A stretch of 33,505 bases of DNA from assembly GCA_002842345.1 (NCBI GenBank), contig PHCU01000027.1, positions 1-33,505 of the forward strand, given 5' to 3'. The notes beneath the pieces were generated by a model. The model was not told the origin of the DNA. It ran no database searches and worked only from the letters and a program-made list of their open reading frames with translations. Positions 7,349 through 14,684 of the stretch are shown piece by piece. Both the position numbers and the translations under genes were made by a program. The DNA is from Betaproteobacteria bacterium HGW-Betaproteobacteria-12 (lineage in GTDB: Bacteria; Pseudomonadota; Gammaproteobacteria; Burkholderiales; Rhodocyclaceae). Numbering within the stretch: the first letter of the stretch is position 1; each line of letters starts with the position of its first letter.

Positions 7349-8788
7349 TCAGCGGCGACCGTAGGTATCCTCGAAGCGGACGATATCGTCCTCGCCGAGA
7401 TAGCTGCCGGACTGCACCTCGATCATCTCGAGCGGCACGATCCCCGGATTCTCCAGACGGTGCTTGACCCCGAGCGGAATGTAGGTGGACTGGTTCTCGC
7501 TGACCAGGAACACCTCGTCGCCCTTGGTCACGCGCGCCGTACCGCTGACCACAATCCAGTGCTCGGCGCGGTGATGGTGCATCTGTAGTGACAAGGCAGC
7601 GCCCGGCTTGACGCCGATGCGCTTGACCTGGAAACGCTCACCGGCATCGACGCCGTCATACCAGCCCCACGGCCGGTAGACCTTGCGGTGCCACTGAGCG
7701 ACCGAACGCCCGTCCGCCTTCAGGCGATCGACGATTTTCTTTACGTCCTGCGTCGCATCATGATGGGCAACCAGCACCGCATCGTCTGTCTCGACTACCA
7801 CCAGGTTGCTGAGACCAACACAGGCGACGAGGCGGTTTTCCGAAATAGCCAGCGTGTTGCGACAACCTTCGAGCATGACATCGCCACGCCAGGCATTGCC
7901 CTCGTCGCACTTGGGCAACACCTTCCACAACGCATCCCAGGCGCCGACGTCGGACCAGCCGGCAGCAAGCGGAATCACCGCACTCTTCGGCAACCCGGCG
8001 ACAGTTCCGGTCAGATGCTCCATCACGGCATAGTCTATCGAGTCGGAAGGGCACTTCCCGAACGCCGCCGGATCGACGCGGATGAAGTCGCCATCCTCGC
8101 TGCCGCCTTGCAGGGCCAGCCGGCAGGCGGCAAGAATATCGGCCCGGCAGTGTGCGAGGGCGGCGAGCCAGGTCGAGGCACGCATGACGAAAATACCGCT
8201 GTTCCAGAGGAAGTCGCCGGCATCCAGATAGGCCTGCGCCGTTTCACGATTCGGTTTCTCGACGAAACGGGCCAGCTCAAAGGCCGCGCCGCCCGCACTC
8301 AGCGCGCGCCCTTGCTGAATATAGCCGTAGCCCGTCTCCGGACAATCCGGCGTAATGCCAAAGGTCACCGCCATCCCTGCTTCGGCAAGCCCCACGGCAT
8401 GCGTCACGGCCGCCCTGAATGTCGCCGCATCGAGAATCACGTGATCGGCCGGCATCACTACCAGAACCGGATCGCCACCCTGCTGTTCCGCCCACAGTGC
8501 TGCCAAAGTCAGCGCCGGCGCCGTGTTGCGCCCGAACGGCTCGAGCAACGCCTTGCCATTCTTGCCCAGGACGCGCAACTGCTCGGCGACGACGAAGCGG
8601 TGCTCCTCATTGCAGACGAGCAGCGGTTCGCCCAACCCATCAATGCCATCGAGACGGGCAACGGTCGCCTGCAACATCGACTGCTCGCCGACCAGTGGCA
8701 GCAACTGCTTCGGATATTTTTCCCGGGACAGCGGCCACAAACGCGTACCGGAACCACCGGACAGCACAACGGGAAGAATCTTGTTCAT
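7349..8788 (-). CDS. manC: Mannose-1-phosphate guanylyltransferase / mannose-6-phosphate isomerase
   Basis: Bifunctional type II enzyme of GDP-mannose synthesis, 479 aa. The N-terminal nucleotidyltransferase domain has GGSGTRLWPLSREKYPKQ (residues 11-28), followed by VMPADHVI and FVEKP. The C-terminal cupin isomerase domain (about 345-479) begins RPWGWYDGVD and contains the metal-binding HHHRAEHW motif. GDP-mannose would supply sugars for the exopolysaccharide made by the XrtA cluster further along (inference). No phosphomannomutase is seen in the window. The TGA stops of manC and the convergent Mth938-like gene abut and form the palindrome TGATCA, leaving no intergenic sequence. No convincing promoter was seen in the 144 bases upstream. 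Confidence 0.96.
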   Translation of the reverse strand: MNKILPVVLSGGSGTRLWPLSREKYPKQLLPLVGEQSMLQATVARLDGIDGLGEPLLVCNEEHRFVVAEQLRVLGKNGKALLEPFGRNTAPALTLAALWAEQQGGDPVLVVMPADHVILDAATFRAAVTHAVGLAEAGMAVTFGITPDCPETGYGYIQQGRALSAGGAAFELARFVEKPNRETAQAYLDAGDFLWNSGIFVMRASTWLAALAHCRADILAACRLALQGGSEDGDFIRVDPAAFGKCPSDSIDYAVMEHLTGTVAGLPKSAVIPLAAGWSDVGAWDALWKVLPKCDEGNAWRGDVMLEGCRNTLAISENRLVACVGLSNLVVVETDDAVLVAHHDATQDVKKIVDRLKADGRSVAQWHRKVYRPWGWYDGVDAGERFQVKRIGVKPGAALSLQMHHHRAEHWIVVSGTARVTKGDEVFLVSENQSTYIPLGVKHRLENPGIVPLEMIEVQSGSYLGEDDIVRFEDTYGRR

Positions 8789-8932
8789 GTTCTATTGAAA
8801 ATATTGAAAGTTCGGAGAATAGCCGGAAGGCATCAAACGCGCGGCGTCACGACTGCCGGCAGCAAAGCTACACATTGTCCCGGCGAGACCAAGTCAAGGC
8901 ATGACGAATAATTCACACTGCCGACTCGCCAA

Positions 8933-9724
8933 CTACAGTTTCTTCAGATATTCCTTGGTGAAAACCCGGTCCGGCAAGTCGCGCAGTTTCATCTCGCTGT
9001 ACTCGAGCACCGATTTCTCGCCACTACGCAAGGCATCCTCCATCACCAACCGGGTCGGCCGCAGCTTGCCGGCCAACGTCTTGAAGTCCTGGTAACTTGC
9101 CTTCTTGAGCAGCCGGTTGGACAGCGAATAGAACTCGGCCCTGAACGGCCAGGAATTCTTCTGATTCACCCAGTAGAGCACCTTCTGGTAGGTCACCGAA
9201 CGGTCGACGGCCGAAAGTTCCAGCACGACATAGTTTTCCCCATCAATCGCCTCGTTACGCAACACCTTGGGATTGTAATCGCCGGCAAAATTGGCCCGCG
9301 CCAGATCGCCATTCGCCACCTGCCCGGTCAGCCGCTGGGCCAGGGAAATACGCACCGGCTGCGAGACTTCCGGCATGAAGACCCACAGGTCGCGCCCCTT
9401 CATCAGGATGATCTGGCCACGCTCCGAAGCCGGCTCGGTCACCATGACCACGGTATTTTCATTGCCTTTCGACAGGACACGGTACTTGCGCTGCTCGGGC
9501 GAACGCTCCACCTGGCTGGTATTGATGACGATATCGACCTGAAATCCCTCTGCCGGGAAGCGGACCTGGTCAGCCTTTTCCACTATACTCCGGGCATAGG
9601 CATCATCTGCCGGCTCGGCGCTTGCCTGTTGGGCCAGCACAGCACTTGACTGGAACATCAGGACGATGCCGGCAAGCATCAGGCAGACCCACCCACTCAG
9701 CGGCTTGGCACACTTGCGCAACAT
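8933..9724 (-). CDS. Outer membrane lipoprotein-sorting (LolA-like) periplasmic protein
   Basis: 263 aa with an N-terminal signal peptide: basic MLRKCAKPL, a hydrophobic segment, then a likely cleavage after SSAVLA. The mature part has the features of the LolA_like family (PF17131, annotated as outer membrane lipoprotein-sorting protein): ERGQIILMKGRDLWVFMPEVSQPVRIS, then a beta-rich half-barrel with NGDLARANFAGDYN, YWVNQKNSWPFRAEFYS and a C-terminal RVFTKEYLKKL. The frame opens at 9754, but the Shine-Dalgarno GAGGAG fits best with the ATG at 9724 (or 9730). It is divergent from the ABC ATPase by 51 bases and probably forms a periplasmic carrier with that ATPase, the DUF1302-like barrel and the two permeases. 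Substrate unknown: lipoprotein or other lipid (inference). Confidence 0.85.
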   Translation of the reverse strand: MLRKCAKPLSGWVCLMLAGIVLMFQSSAVLAQQASAEPADDAYARSIVEKADQVRFPAEGFQVDIVINTSQVERSPEQRKYRVLSKGNENTVVMVTEPASERGQIILMKGRDLWVFMPEVSQPVRISLAQRLTGQVANGDLARANFAGDYNPKVLRNEAIDGENYVVLELSAVDRSVTYQKVLYWVNQKNSWPFRAEFYSLSNRLLKKASYQDFKTLAGKLRPTRLVMEDALRSGEKSVLEYSEMKLRDLPDRVFTKEYLKKL

Positions 9725-9775
9725 AGGCATCTCCTCGCACATGTTCATCGTCATTTTTCCCGTATCCCGTCAAGC

Positions 9776-10537
9776 ATGAGCAGCGTCGTCCGAATCGAGC
9801 GCGTATTCAAGGAATATCTGCTCGGCGAGCAGATCGTACAGGCACTCAATGATATTACATTGGCCATCGAGCCCGGTGTCTTCCTGGCCATCTCCGGCCC
9901 CTCCGGCAGCGGCAAGACGACCATGCTTAACCTGATCGGCTGCATCGACCGGCCGACCAGCGGCAACATCTACATCAATGAGGAAAACGTTTCGCAGAAA
10001 TCGGCGAATGAATTGGCCGACCTGCGTGCCCACTCGATCGGCTTCATCTTCCAGACCTTCAACCTGCTGCCGGTGCTGTCGGCTGCCGAGAACGTCGAGT
10101 ACCCGCTACTCCGGCGCAAAGACATCTCCGCCGCCGATCGCAAGCGCCGCGTCGATTACTTCCTCGACATCGTCGGCCTCAGCAAATATGCCAACAACCG
10201 CCCTAACCAGTTGAGCGGCGGCCAGCGCCAGCGCGTCGCCATCGCCCGCGCCCTGGCCGTCAAGCCAGCCATCGTGCTGGCCGATGAGCCCACCGCCAAT
10301 CTCGACAAGGCTACCGGCATAGAAATCCTCAAGCTGATGAAGAAAATCAACGAACATCTCGGCACGACCTTCATCTTCTCGACCCACGACCAGAAGGTCA
10401 TCGACCATGCCAATCGCCTGGTCAAGGTCGAAGACGGCACCATCAAGGCTTTCGGCGTACGCGGCCCGAAAAACAACTGGAATATCGCCCGCGTCCGCAA
10501 CCTCTCGGATATCGCCGCCGAAAACATTCCCGGCTAA
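9776..10537 (+). CDS. ABC transporter ATP-binding protein, LolD/MacB type
   Basis: A 253-aa nucleotide-binding subunit with all core motifs: Walker A GPSGSGKTT (residues 41-49), Q-loop FIFQTFNLLPVLSA (90-103), signature LSGGQRQ (146-152), Walker B IVLADEPT (166-173) and H-loop His204. The NLLPVLSAAENVEYPLL stretch is typical of the LolD/MacB/FtsE-like branch, which works with FtsX-fold permeases and extracts lipids or lipoproteins rather than importing solutes. The C-terminus (about 228-253, PKNNWNIARVRNLSDIAAEN) is an extension beyond the usual core. The DUF1302-like gene follows after 19 bases, but the permeases that should partner it lie 4.1 kb downstream, beyond an inserted minus-strand island. 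Confidence 0.93.
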   Translation: MSSVVRIERVFKEYLLGEQIVQALNDITLAIEPGVFLAISGPSGSGKTTMLNLIGCIDRPTSGNIYINEENVSQKSANELADLRAHSIGFIFQTFNLLPVLSAAENVEYPLLRRKDISAADRKRRVDYFLDIVGLSKYANNRPNQLSGGQRQRVAIARALAVKPAIVLADEPTANLDKATGIEILKLMKKINEHLGTTFIFSTHDQKVIDHANRLVKVEDGTIKAFGVRGPKNNWNIARVRNLSDIAAENIPG

Positions 10538-10556
10538 CCCTTTCAGGACCCGCATC

Positions 10557-11900
10557 GTGTCTTTCCCCCCTGCACTTCCCCGTCTCACCCTCATTGCCGC
10601 CGCCTGCTTCAGTCTCGGCGCCCAGGCTGCCGACGATCGCGAATCGCTTTTCGGTGACGATCTGCCAGTCACCGAAAGCAAAGCCGAGTCCTCCGGTTCC
10701 GGCATCAAGGGCATCGTCCAGTTCGAACTGGCCCGCACCACCGGCGACCCCGACCACTGGTCGAAGATGCGCACGCGCGCCGACCTCGCGAGCCAAGGCA
10801 AGTTGGGTGACGGGATCAAATGGAAGCTTGGGGCCCGAATCGATTACGACGCCGTTTACAGTGTCGAGCATAATTTTTACCCGGGTGCCGTCGAACGGGA
10901 TCAGCGCTTCAACATCGACCTGCGAGAGAACTATCTGGATTTCAGTGCCGGCAGTTTCGATTTCCGCCTCGGCCGCCAACACGTAGTCTGGGGCGAAATG
11001 GTCGGCCTCTTCTTTGCCGACGTCGTCTCTGCCCGCGACCTGCGCGAATTCATCCTGCCCGACTTCGACCAGATGCGCACCCCGCAGTGGGCAGCCCGCG
11101 CCGAGTATTTCACCGACGACTTTCATGCCGAAGTGCTATGGATTCCTGTCGCCACCTACGACAACATCGGCAAAACGGGGGCCGAGTTCTACCCGTTCCA
11201 GCCAGTTCCGCCCGGATTCACCGCCCGTTATCGCAGCGAAGATCGTCCGGCCCGCAATCTCGACAACATGAACTACGGCCTGCGTCTATCGACGCTGCAA
11301 AACGGCTGGGACATCTCCGGCTTCTACTACCGCAGCAGCGATATCAACCCGACCTTCTACCGCGATCCAGTTACCGGCCCTTCGCTGACTTATCAGGCCC
11401 GCCACGACCGCATCCATCAGGCCGGCGGCACACTGACCAAGGATTTCGGCAGCGTCGTGCTCAAGGGCGAAGGCGTATACACCCGTGGTCGCAGCTTTAC
11501 CCTGCTCAACCTGATCGATACTGACGGCGTTGCGCGACAGAACACCTTCGACTGGGCAGCCGGCCTCGACTTCACCTTAGGTGCCGACACGCGCCTCAAT
11601 TTCCAGGTATTTCAGCGGCAATTTTTCAATCACCAGCATGACCTGATCGCCGATAAGCACGAAAACGGCTACAGCGTCCTGGTCAACAGCAAGCTCTTGG
11701 CCAACTGGGAAGCCCAGGCGCTGCTCATTGCCAGCACCAATCGCACCGACTGGCTCTTCCGCCCCCGCCTGAGCTGGAACTTCGAACGCAACTGGCGCTG
11801 GCTGATCGGCGCCGACGTTTTCAAAGGCCCCGAACTCGGCATGTTCGGACGCTATGACCAGCGGGATCGGGTGTATTCAGAAGTCCGTTACAGCTTCTAA
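10557..11900 (+). CDS. Outer-membrane beta-barrel protein, DUF1302-like
   Basis: 447 aa from a GTG start (10557) that is preceded by AGGA with an 8-base spacing. The signal peptide is about residues 1-24, ending SLGAQA before ADD. The mature protein is rich in alternating aromatic strands and ends in Phe (EVRYSF), the usual C-terminal signature of outer-membrane barrels. The segment LGRQHVVWGEMVGLFFADVV followed by DLREF and DQMRTPQWAARAEYF resembles the DUF1302 family; it is shorter than many members. The frame extends upstream through the ATPase gene but without coding character. Its position right after the ATPase and near the LolA-like gene suggests an outer-membrane outlet or acceptor for that transport system (inference). 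Confidence 0.72.
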   Translation: MSFPPALPRLTLIAAACFSLGAQAADDRESLFGDDLPVTESKAESSGSGIKGIVQFELARTTGDPDHWSKMRTRADLASQGKLGDGIKWKLGARIDYDAVYSVEHNFYPGAVERDQRFNIDLRENYLDFSAGSFDFRLGRQHVVWGEMVGLFFADVVSARDLREFILPDFDQMRTPQWAARAEYFTDDFHAEVLWIPVATYDNIGKTGAEFYPFQPVPPGFTARYRSEDRPARNLDNMNYGLRLSTLQNGWDISGFYYRSSDINPTFYRDPVTGPSLTYQARHDRIHQAGGTLTKDFGSVVLKGEGVYTRGRSFTLLNLIDTDGVARQNTFDWAAGLDFTLGADTRLNFQVFQRQFFNHQHDLIADKHENGYSVLVNSKLLANWEAQALLIASTNRTDWLFRPRLSWNFERNWRWLIGADVFKGPELGMFGRYDQRDRVYSEVRYSF

Positions 11901-11952
11901 GCTTTAGCGCCACTCCAAGGCAATCCCACGCTTCACCCTGCCTTGCCTTTCC

Positions 11953-11984
11953 TCAAAAGAAAACCGCCCGGCAATGCCGGGCGG
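11953..11984 (-). terminator. Rho-independent terminator of the PEP-CTERM gene
   Basis: On the minus strand CCGCCCGGC-ATT-GCCGGGCGG is a perfect 9-bp stem (11964-11984) followed by TTTTCTTTT (complement of 11955-11963). It lies 26 bases past the PEP-CTERM stop codon. On the plus strand the same stem lacks a T-run, so it would only weakly stop transcription coming from the DUF1302-like gene. Confidence 0.9.
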
Positions 11985-12009
11985 CTCGTCTGTCCTGAGA
12001 CAGGAATGA

Positions 12010-12777
12010 TTACTTCTTGACGTTGCGGCGACGCAGGGCACCTACACCCAGCAGGCCCAGGCCGACGAGAGCCAGGGAAGCCGGTTCCGGAATCGAGTTT
12101 CCGTTAAACGTTCCAGATCCAGTGGCAAACAACGGAACATCACCGACACCGGGCACATTCACGACGGTAAGGTTCGTGAACGTCGAACTGATGGTGATAT
12201 CGGCACCGTCAGCTTTGGTGTTGGTATCCAAGTTGCCAGCAGAAAGCCCCCCGGTGACGTCAAACTGGCCCTGACCTGTCAGGAAACCAATAGAAGAGAA
12301 ATTGAAGCCGGTAAGGGAAACACCGTTGATTTCGTGCCCTGCCAGACTCAGCCACAGAACGCCATCGCCGGCAGTAGCCGAAGTCAAGAGAAGAGGATTG
12401 TTCGGATCAGCATTCGGCGTGTGATCGACAAAAATACTGAAAATACCGCCAGCATAATCGATTGCGGTACCAAACCCTCCGGCAAGAGGAAGCGCCGTGC
12501 CGCCGACCGGCGTGAAGCCAGAGTACGTAAACGTAAGTTCACACCCTGGACAGAAGGTCGCAGCACCGGTGCCGTTCAGAGTTGTCACAACACCGAACCC
12601 ACTCAGTTCACCCGTAACCGGATTAATAGACTGGGTAAGGGTTGCGGATGTGCCATTGAAATCGAGCTCTGCATCAGGATCCCAAACCACGCCACCGACG
12701 TTAATAGGAACCGCGTAGGCACTCGAAAACACCAAGGCCATCGCGGCGCCGAGTGCTGCTTTCTTGATGAGGTTCAT
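12010..12777 (-). CDS. PEP-CTERM sorting-domain protein (exosortase substrate)
   Basis: A 255-aa secreted protein. The signal peptide is MNLIKKAALGAAMALVFSSAYA (cut after about residue 22). The C-terminus is a textbook PEP-CTERM domain: the IPEPASLA motif (PEP at 230-232), a short hydrophobic helix LVGLGLLGVGAL and a basic tail RRRNVKK. The body is rich in Gly, Thr, Asn and beta-branched residues, with one CxxC pair (Cys76 and Cys79), typical of low-complexity extracellular matrix proteins. The Shine-Dalgarno AGGAG lies six bases before the ATG. A sigma-54 promoter lies upstream and a strong terminator downstream, so it is a single-gene transcription unit. It is expected to be processed by the XrtA encoded at 27420-28949. 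Codon use and GC are visibly lower than in the flanking transport genes. Confidence 0.93.
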   Translation of the reverse strand: MNLIKKAALGAAMALVFSSAYAVPINVGGVVWDPDAELDFNGTSATLTQSINPVTGELSGFGVVTTLNGTGAATFCPGCELTFTYSGFTPVGGTALPLAGGFGTAIDYAGGIFSIFVDHTPNADPNNPLLLTSATAGDGVLWLSLAGHEINGVSLTGFNFSSIGFLTGQGQFDVTGGLSAGNLDTNTKADGADITISSTFTNLTVVNVPGVGDVPLFATGSGTFNGNSIPEPASLALVGLGLLGVGALRRRNVKK

Positions 12778-12837
12778 TACATTCTCCTAATTTATCCAAG
12801 TCTTGGCGAACCCAAAAAGCCCGCTTGCACCAACCTA

Positions 12838-12854
12838 AGCACAGGGTATGCCAA
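12838..12854 (-). promoter_or_regulatory. Sigma-54 (RpoN) promoter of the PEP-CTERM gene
   Basis: On the minus strand TTGGCATACCCTGTGCT has GG and GC separated by exactly 10 bases and matches the conserved core of the sigma-54 consensus YTGGCACGrNNNTTGCW (TTGGCA and GCT). Transcription would start near 12827, giving a leader of about 50 bases to the ATG at 12777. Upstream is an AT-rich tract (12861-12903), suitable for DNA bending. XrtA/PEP-CTERM genes are known to be controlled by the PrsK/PrsR two-component system together with RpoN in related bacteria, which fits. Confidence 0.78.
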
Positions 12855-12914
12855 ACCAAAACAGAAAAACCGTATTCGATTGTTTTAATGGGATTAAATT
12901 AATAACGAACGGCG

Positions 12915-12950
12915 CACACAGAGTGCGTGTGAGACATACCAAGAATCACA
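12915..12950. promoter_or_regulatory. Candidate activator-binding inverted repeats upstream of the sigma-54 promoter
   Basis: CACAC-N7-GTGTG (12915-12931) overlaps a second inverted pair, TGTGA-N13-TCACA (12928-12950). They lie about 75-110 bases upstream of the predicted sigma-54 start site, where enhancer-binding proteins such as PrsR usually bind. The gap also lies at the 3' end of the flavin oxidase gene, so a 3' structural role is the alternative. Confidence 0.35.
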
Positions 12951-12976
12951 TGTAAAAAAATCCGACACGGCAGATC

Positions 12977-14572
12977 TCACTGATACCGCCCCGGAGAGAT
13001 GGCCCCCTCCGGATCGAGTGCTGCGCGCAGACGGGCGTGCATGGCTTTCGAATCGACCATCCAGCCAGCCAAGGTTTGCATCGTTTCAACCCCGACCCGA
13101 TAAGGGAAAAATCCAAGCTCTCGTCCCGTCTTCAGCAACTCGTTGTAGCAATTCTTCGCGGCCTGACCAGCCTCCGCAGTGCCTCGCGCGAAGATCAGCG
13201 GGACAGTGCTGTCGAACAACTTGTCGCTAATCGACGTAAATGTAATGAGCGGTTCAAGTCGATGTTTGATGCAAACCGCCTGGACCATCCCTACATAGCG
13301 CCGAACATCTCCGGGTCGCATCGGCACCAACGGGGCATACCAAATCAACCCGCAGCCGTCGCGGGCCGGGTCCATTCCACCCTCTGTTACCCCTTCTGGA
13401 TTGCGCCAATAGCATAAGGGCAAGGCCGTTTCATTGGGACGCCCGGCCACCAATTCAAGCGACTTGGCGAGTGTGCCCGCGGTACTGGCAAGCCGCCTCC
13501 CGGCCGCCCCCGGCAGCAATCCAGCCAAGTCGGCAAGCTTTCTGGCGCCCCCTGGGCTAATGAATAGCAGCCGACTCGCCACGCCTGACAAAGCTGAGCG
13601 GATTTCTTTTTGGGCTGCGGCAACCATTCGCCGCGTTCCATACAAAGTGCCGAATCCGGTCCAAGGCAAAATCTGGTACTGACCACCCAAGGCCTCTACC
13701 ACTGAAGCAGGGATCAGGCCATCCTCCCCGAGTTGCTCCGCTGGATAGGGTGCCGACATGGCGAGTACGCGATGTCGATTCATCAAATTGATAGCCCCCA
13801 CCGTTCCCGGCAATCTGCTTAAGATACTGCGGATCCGCTCAACCGCTGGTTCGAGCAATGCATCGTCCTTGAGACTGAACAGGCAGACTTTCACGCACTC
13901 CGGACGTCTGGCTAGCAGAATGCTCATGCGTGTGACGATGCCGAAACCGCTTTGCGTAAACAACCCTGTCGAATAGGGCCCAATGCCCCATTTGAACAAG
14001 CGTGCCAGATCGTCCCCCCCGGCTTCGCGCAATGCCGTTCGATAAATACTGCCATCGGCCAGCACTGCCTCCAAGTCGGTTACTGCACCGAAATGGTCGA
14101 CATAAGGAGTAACTCCGTAGCCACGCTCAAGTGCGTTGCCGACCAGACTGCATTGCGGTCCGGCGCCAGTTACTGGAACAAGGAAAGGATGGTTGCCGTT
14201 ATCCAGAAAATCCGCCAGCATGGCCTGGGTCACTCCGGGCTCCAGGGTAACCACACCTAGTTCGGCATCGAAGTCGATGATCCTTCGCATATCCGAAAGA
14301 TCGATGACTACACAGTCGTCGGTTGCCGGCAATGCTGTGCCGTAACCCCAGTTTTTGCCTGTACTGACTGGATAAACCGGGACGCCATAGCGCCGGGCGA
14401 CTTTTATCACCGCTGGAAGGCTCGCCGCGTCAACGATCTTCAGCGCTGCAGGAATACGCCGGGAGATCGCACTGGCATCCACGCCGTAGGCGGCCAATCC
14501 CTCCCCATCACTCAATACTCGAGATTCGCCGAGGATTTGGCGCCACTCACCGATTGCTGCAAGGATATCCAT
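12977..14572 (-). CDS. FAD-binding oxidoreductase, vanillyl-alcohol oxidase / p-cresol methylhydroxylase type
   Basis: A 531-aa flavoprotein. The N-terminal FAD-binding (PCMH-type, PF01565) domain contains VSTGKNWGYGTALP (GKNWGYG at residues 72-78), VIDLSDMRRI and VTLEPGVTQAML, followed by GAGPQCSLVGNALERGYG. The C-terminal substrate/cap domain has RDGCGLIWYAPLVP (404-417) and ends LDPEGAISPGRYQ, as in 4-cresol dehydrogenase (PchF) and vanillyl-alcohol oxidase. Such enzymes oxidise para-substituted phenols, often with covalently bound FAD. No PchC-type cytochrome gene is adjacent, so it may use oxygen or another acceptor. The start at 14572 has GGAG six bases upstream; the frame remains open to 14809, across the divergent permease start. 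It lies upstream of the PEP-CTERM gene on the same strand. Its natural substrate cannot be told from sequence. Confidence 0.85.
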   Translation of the reverse strand: MDILAAIGEWRQILGESRVLSDGEGLAAYGVDASAISRRIPAALKIVDAASLPAVIKVARRYGVPVYPVSTGKNWGYGTALPATDDCVVIDLSDMRRIIDFDAELGVVTLEPGVTQAMLADFLDNGNHPFLVPVTGAGPQCSLVGNALERGYGVTPYVDHFGAVTDLEAVLADGSIYRTALREAGGDDLARLFKWGIGPYSTGLFTQSGFGIVTRMSILLARRPECVKVCLFSLKDDALLEPAVERIRSILSRLPGTVGAINLMNRHRVLAMSAPYPAEQLGEDGLIPASVVEALGGQYQILPWTGFGTLYGTRRMVAAAQKEIRSALSGVASRLLFISPGGARKLADLAGLLPGAAGRRLASTAGTLAKSLELVAGRPNETALPLCYWRNPEGVTEGGMDPARDGCGLIWYAPLVPMRPGDVRRYVGMVQAVCIKHRLEPLITFTSISDKLFDSTVPLIFARGTAEAGQAAKNCYNELLKTGRELGFFPYRVGVETMQTLAGWMVDSKAMHARLRAALDPEGAISPGRYQ

Positions 14573-14633
14573 AACTGGCTCCAGATAATGTTTGGCGGCA
14601 GCTGACAATCGTCGACTTGCCGCGCTCGATGCC

Positions 14634-14639
14634 ATTATA
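14634..14639 (-). promoter_or_regulatory. Possible -10 element for the flavin oxidase gene
   Basis: The minus strand carries TATAAT 62 bases upstream of the oxidase ATG, in the 112-base divergent gap with permease 1. No convincing -35 hexamer is seen at 16-18 bases from it, so this is only a weak promoter candidate. On the plus strand the same spot reads TATAGT (14636-14641), equally without a -35. Confidence 0.25.
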
Positions 14640-14684
14640 GTAATCGGCAAGCTCCCTCCTTGCCTCTTGAAAACCGACTTCCCG

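Noticed and set aside
8789..8932. Sigma-70 promoter upstream of manC (a TTGACT word on the minus strand)
   Set aside because: No acceptable -10 hexamer lies 16-18 bases after it.
12928..12950. CRP-like site TGTGA...TCACA
   Set aside because: The spacing is 13 instead of the 6 bases required for CRP; kept only as a possible enhancer-protein site.
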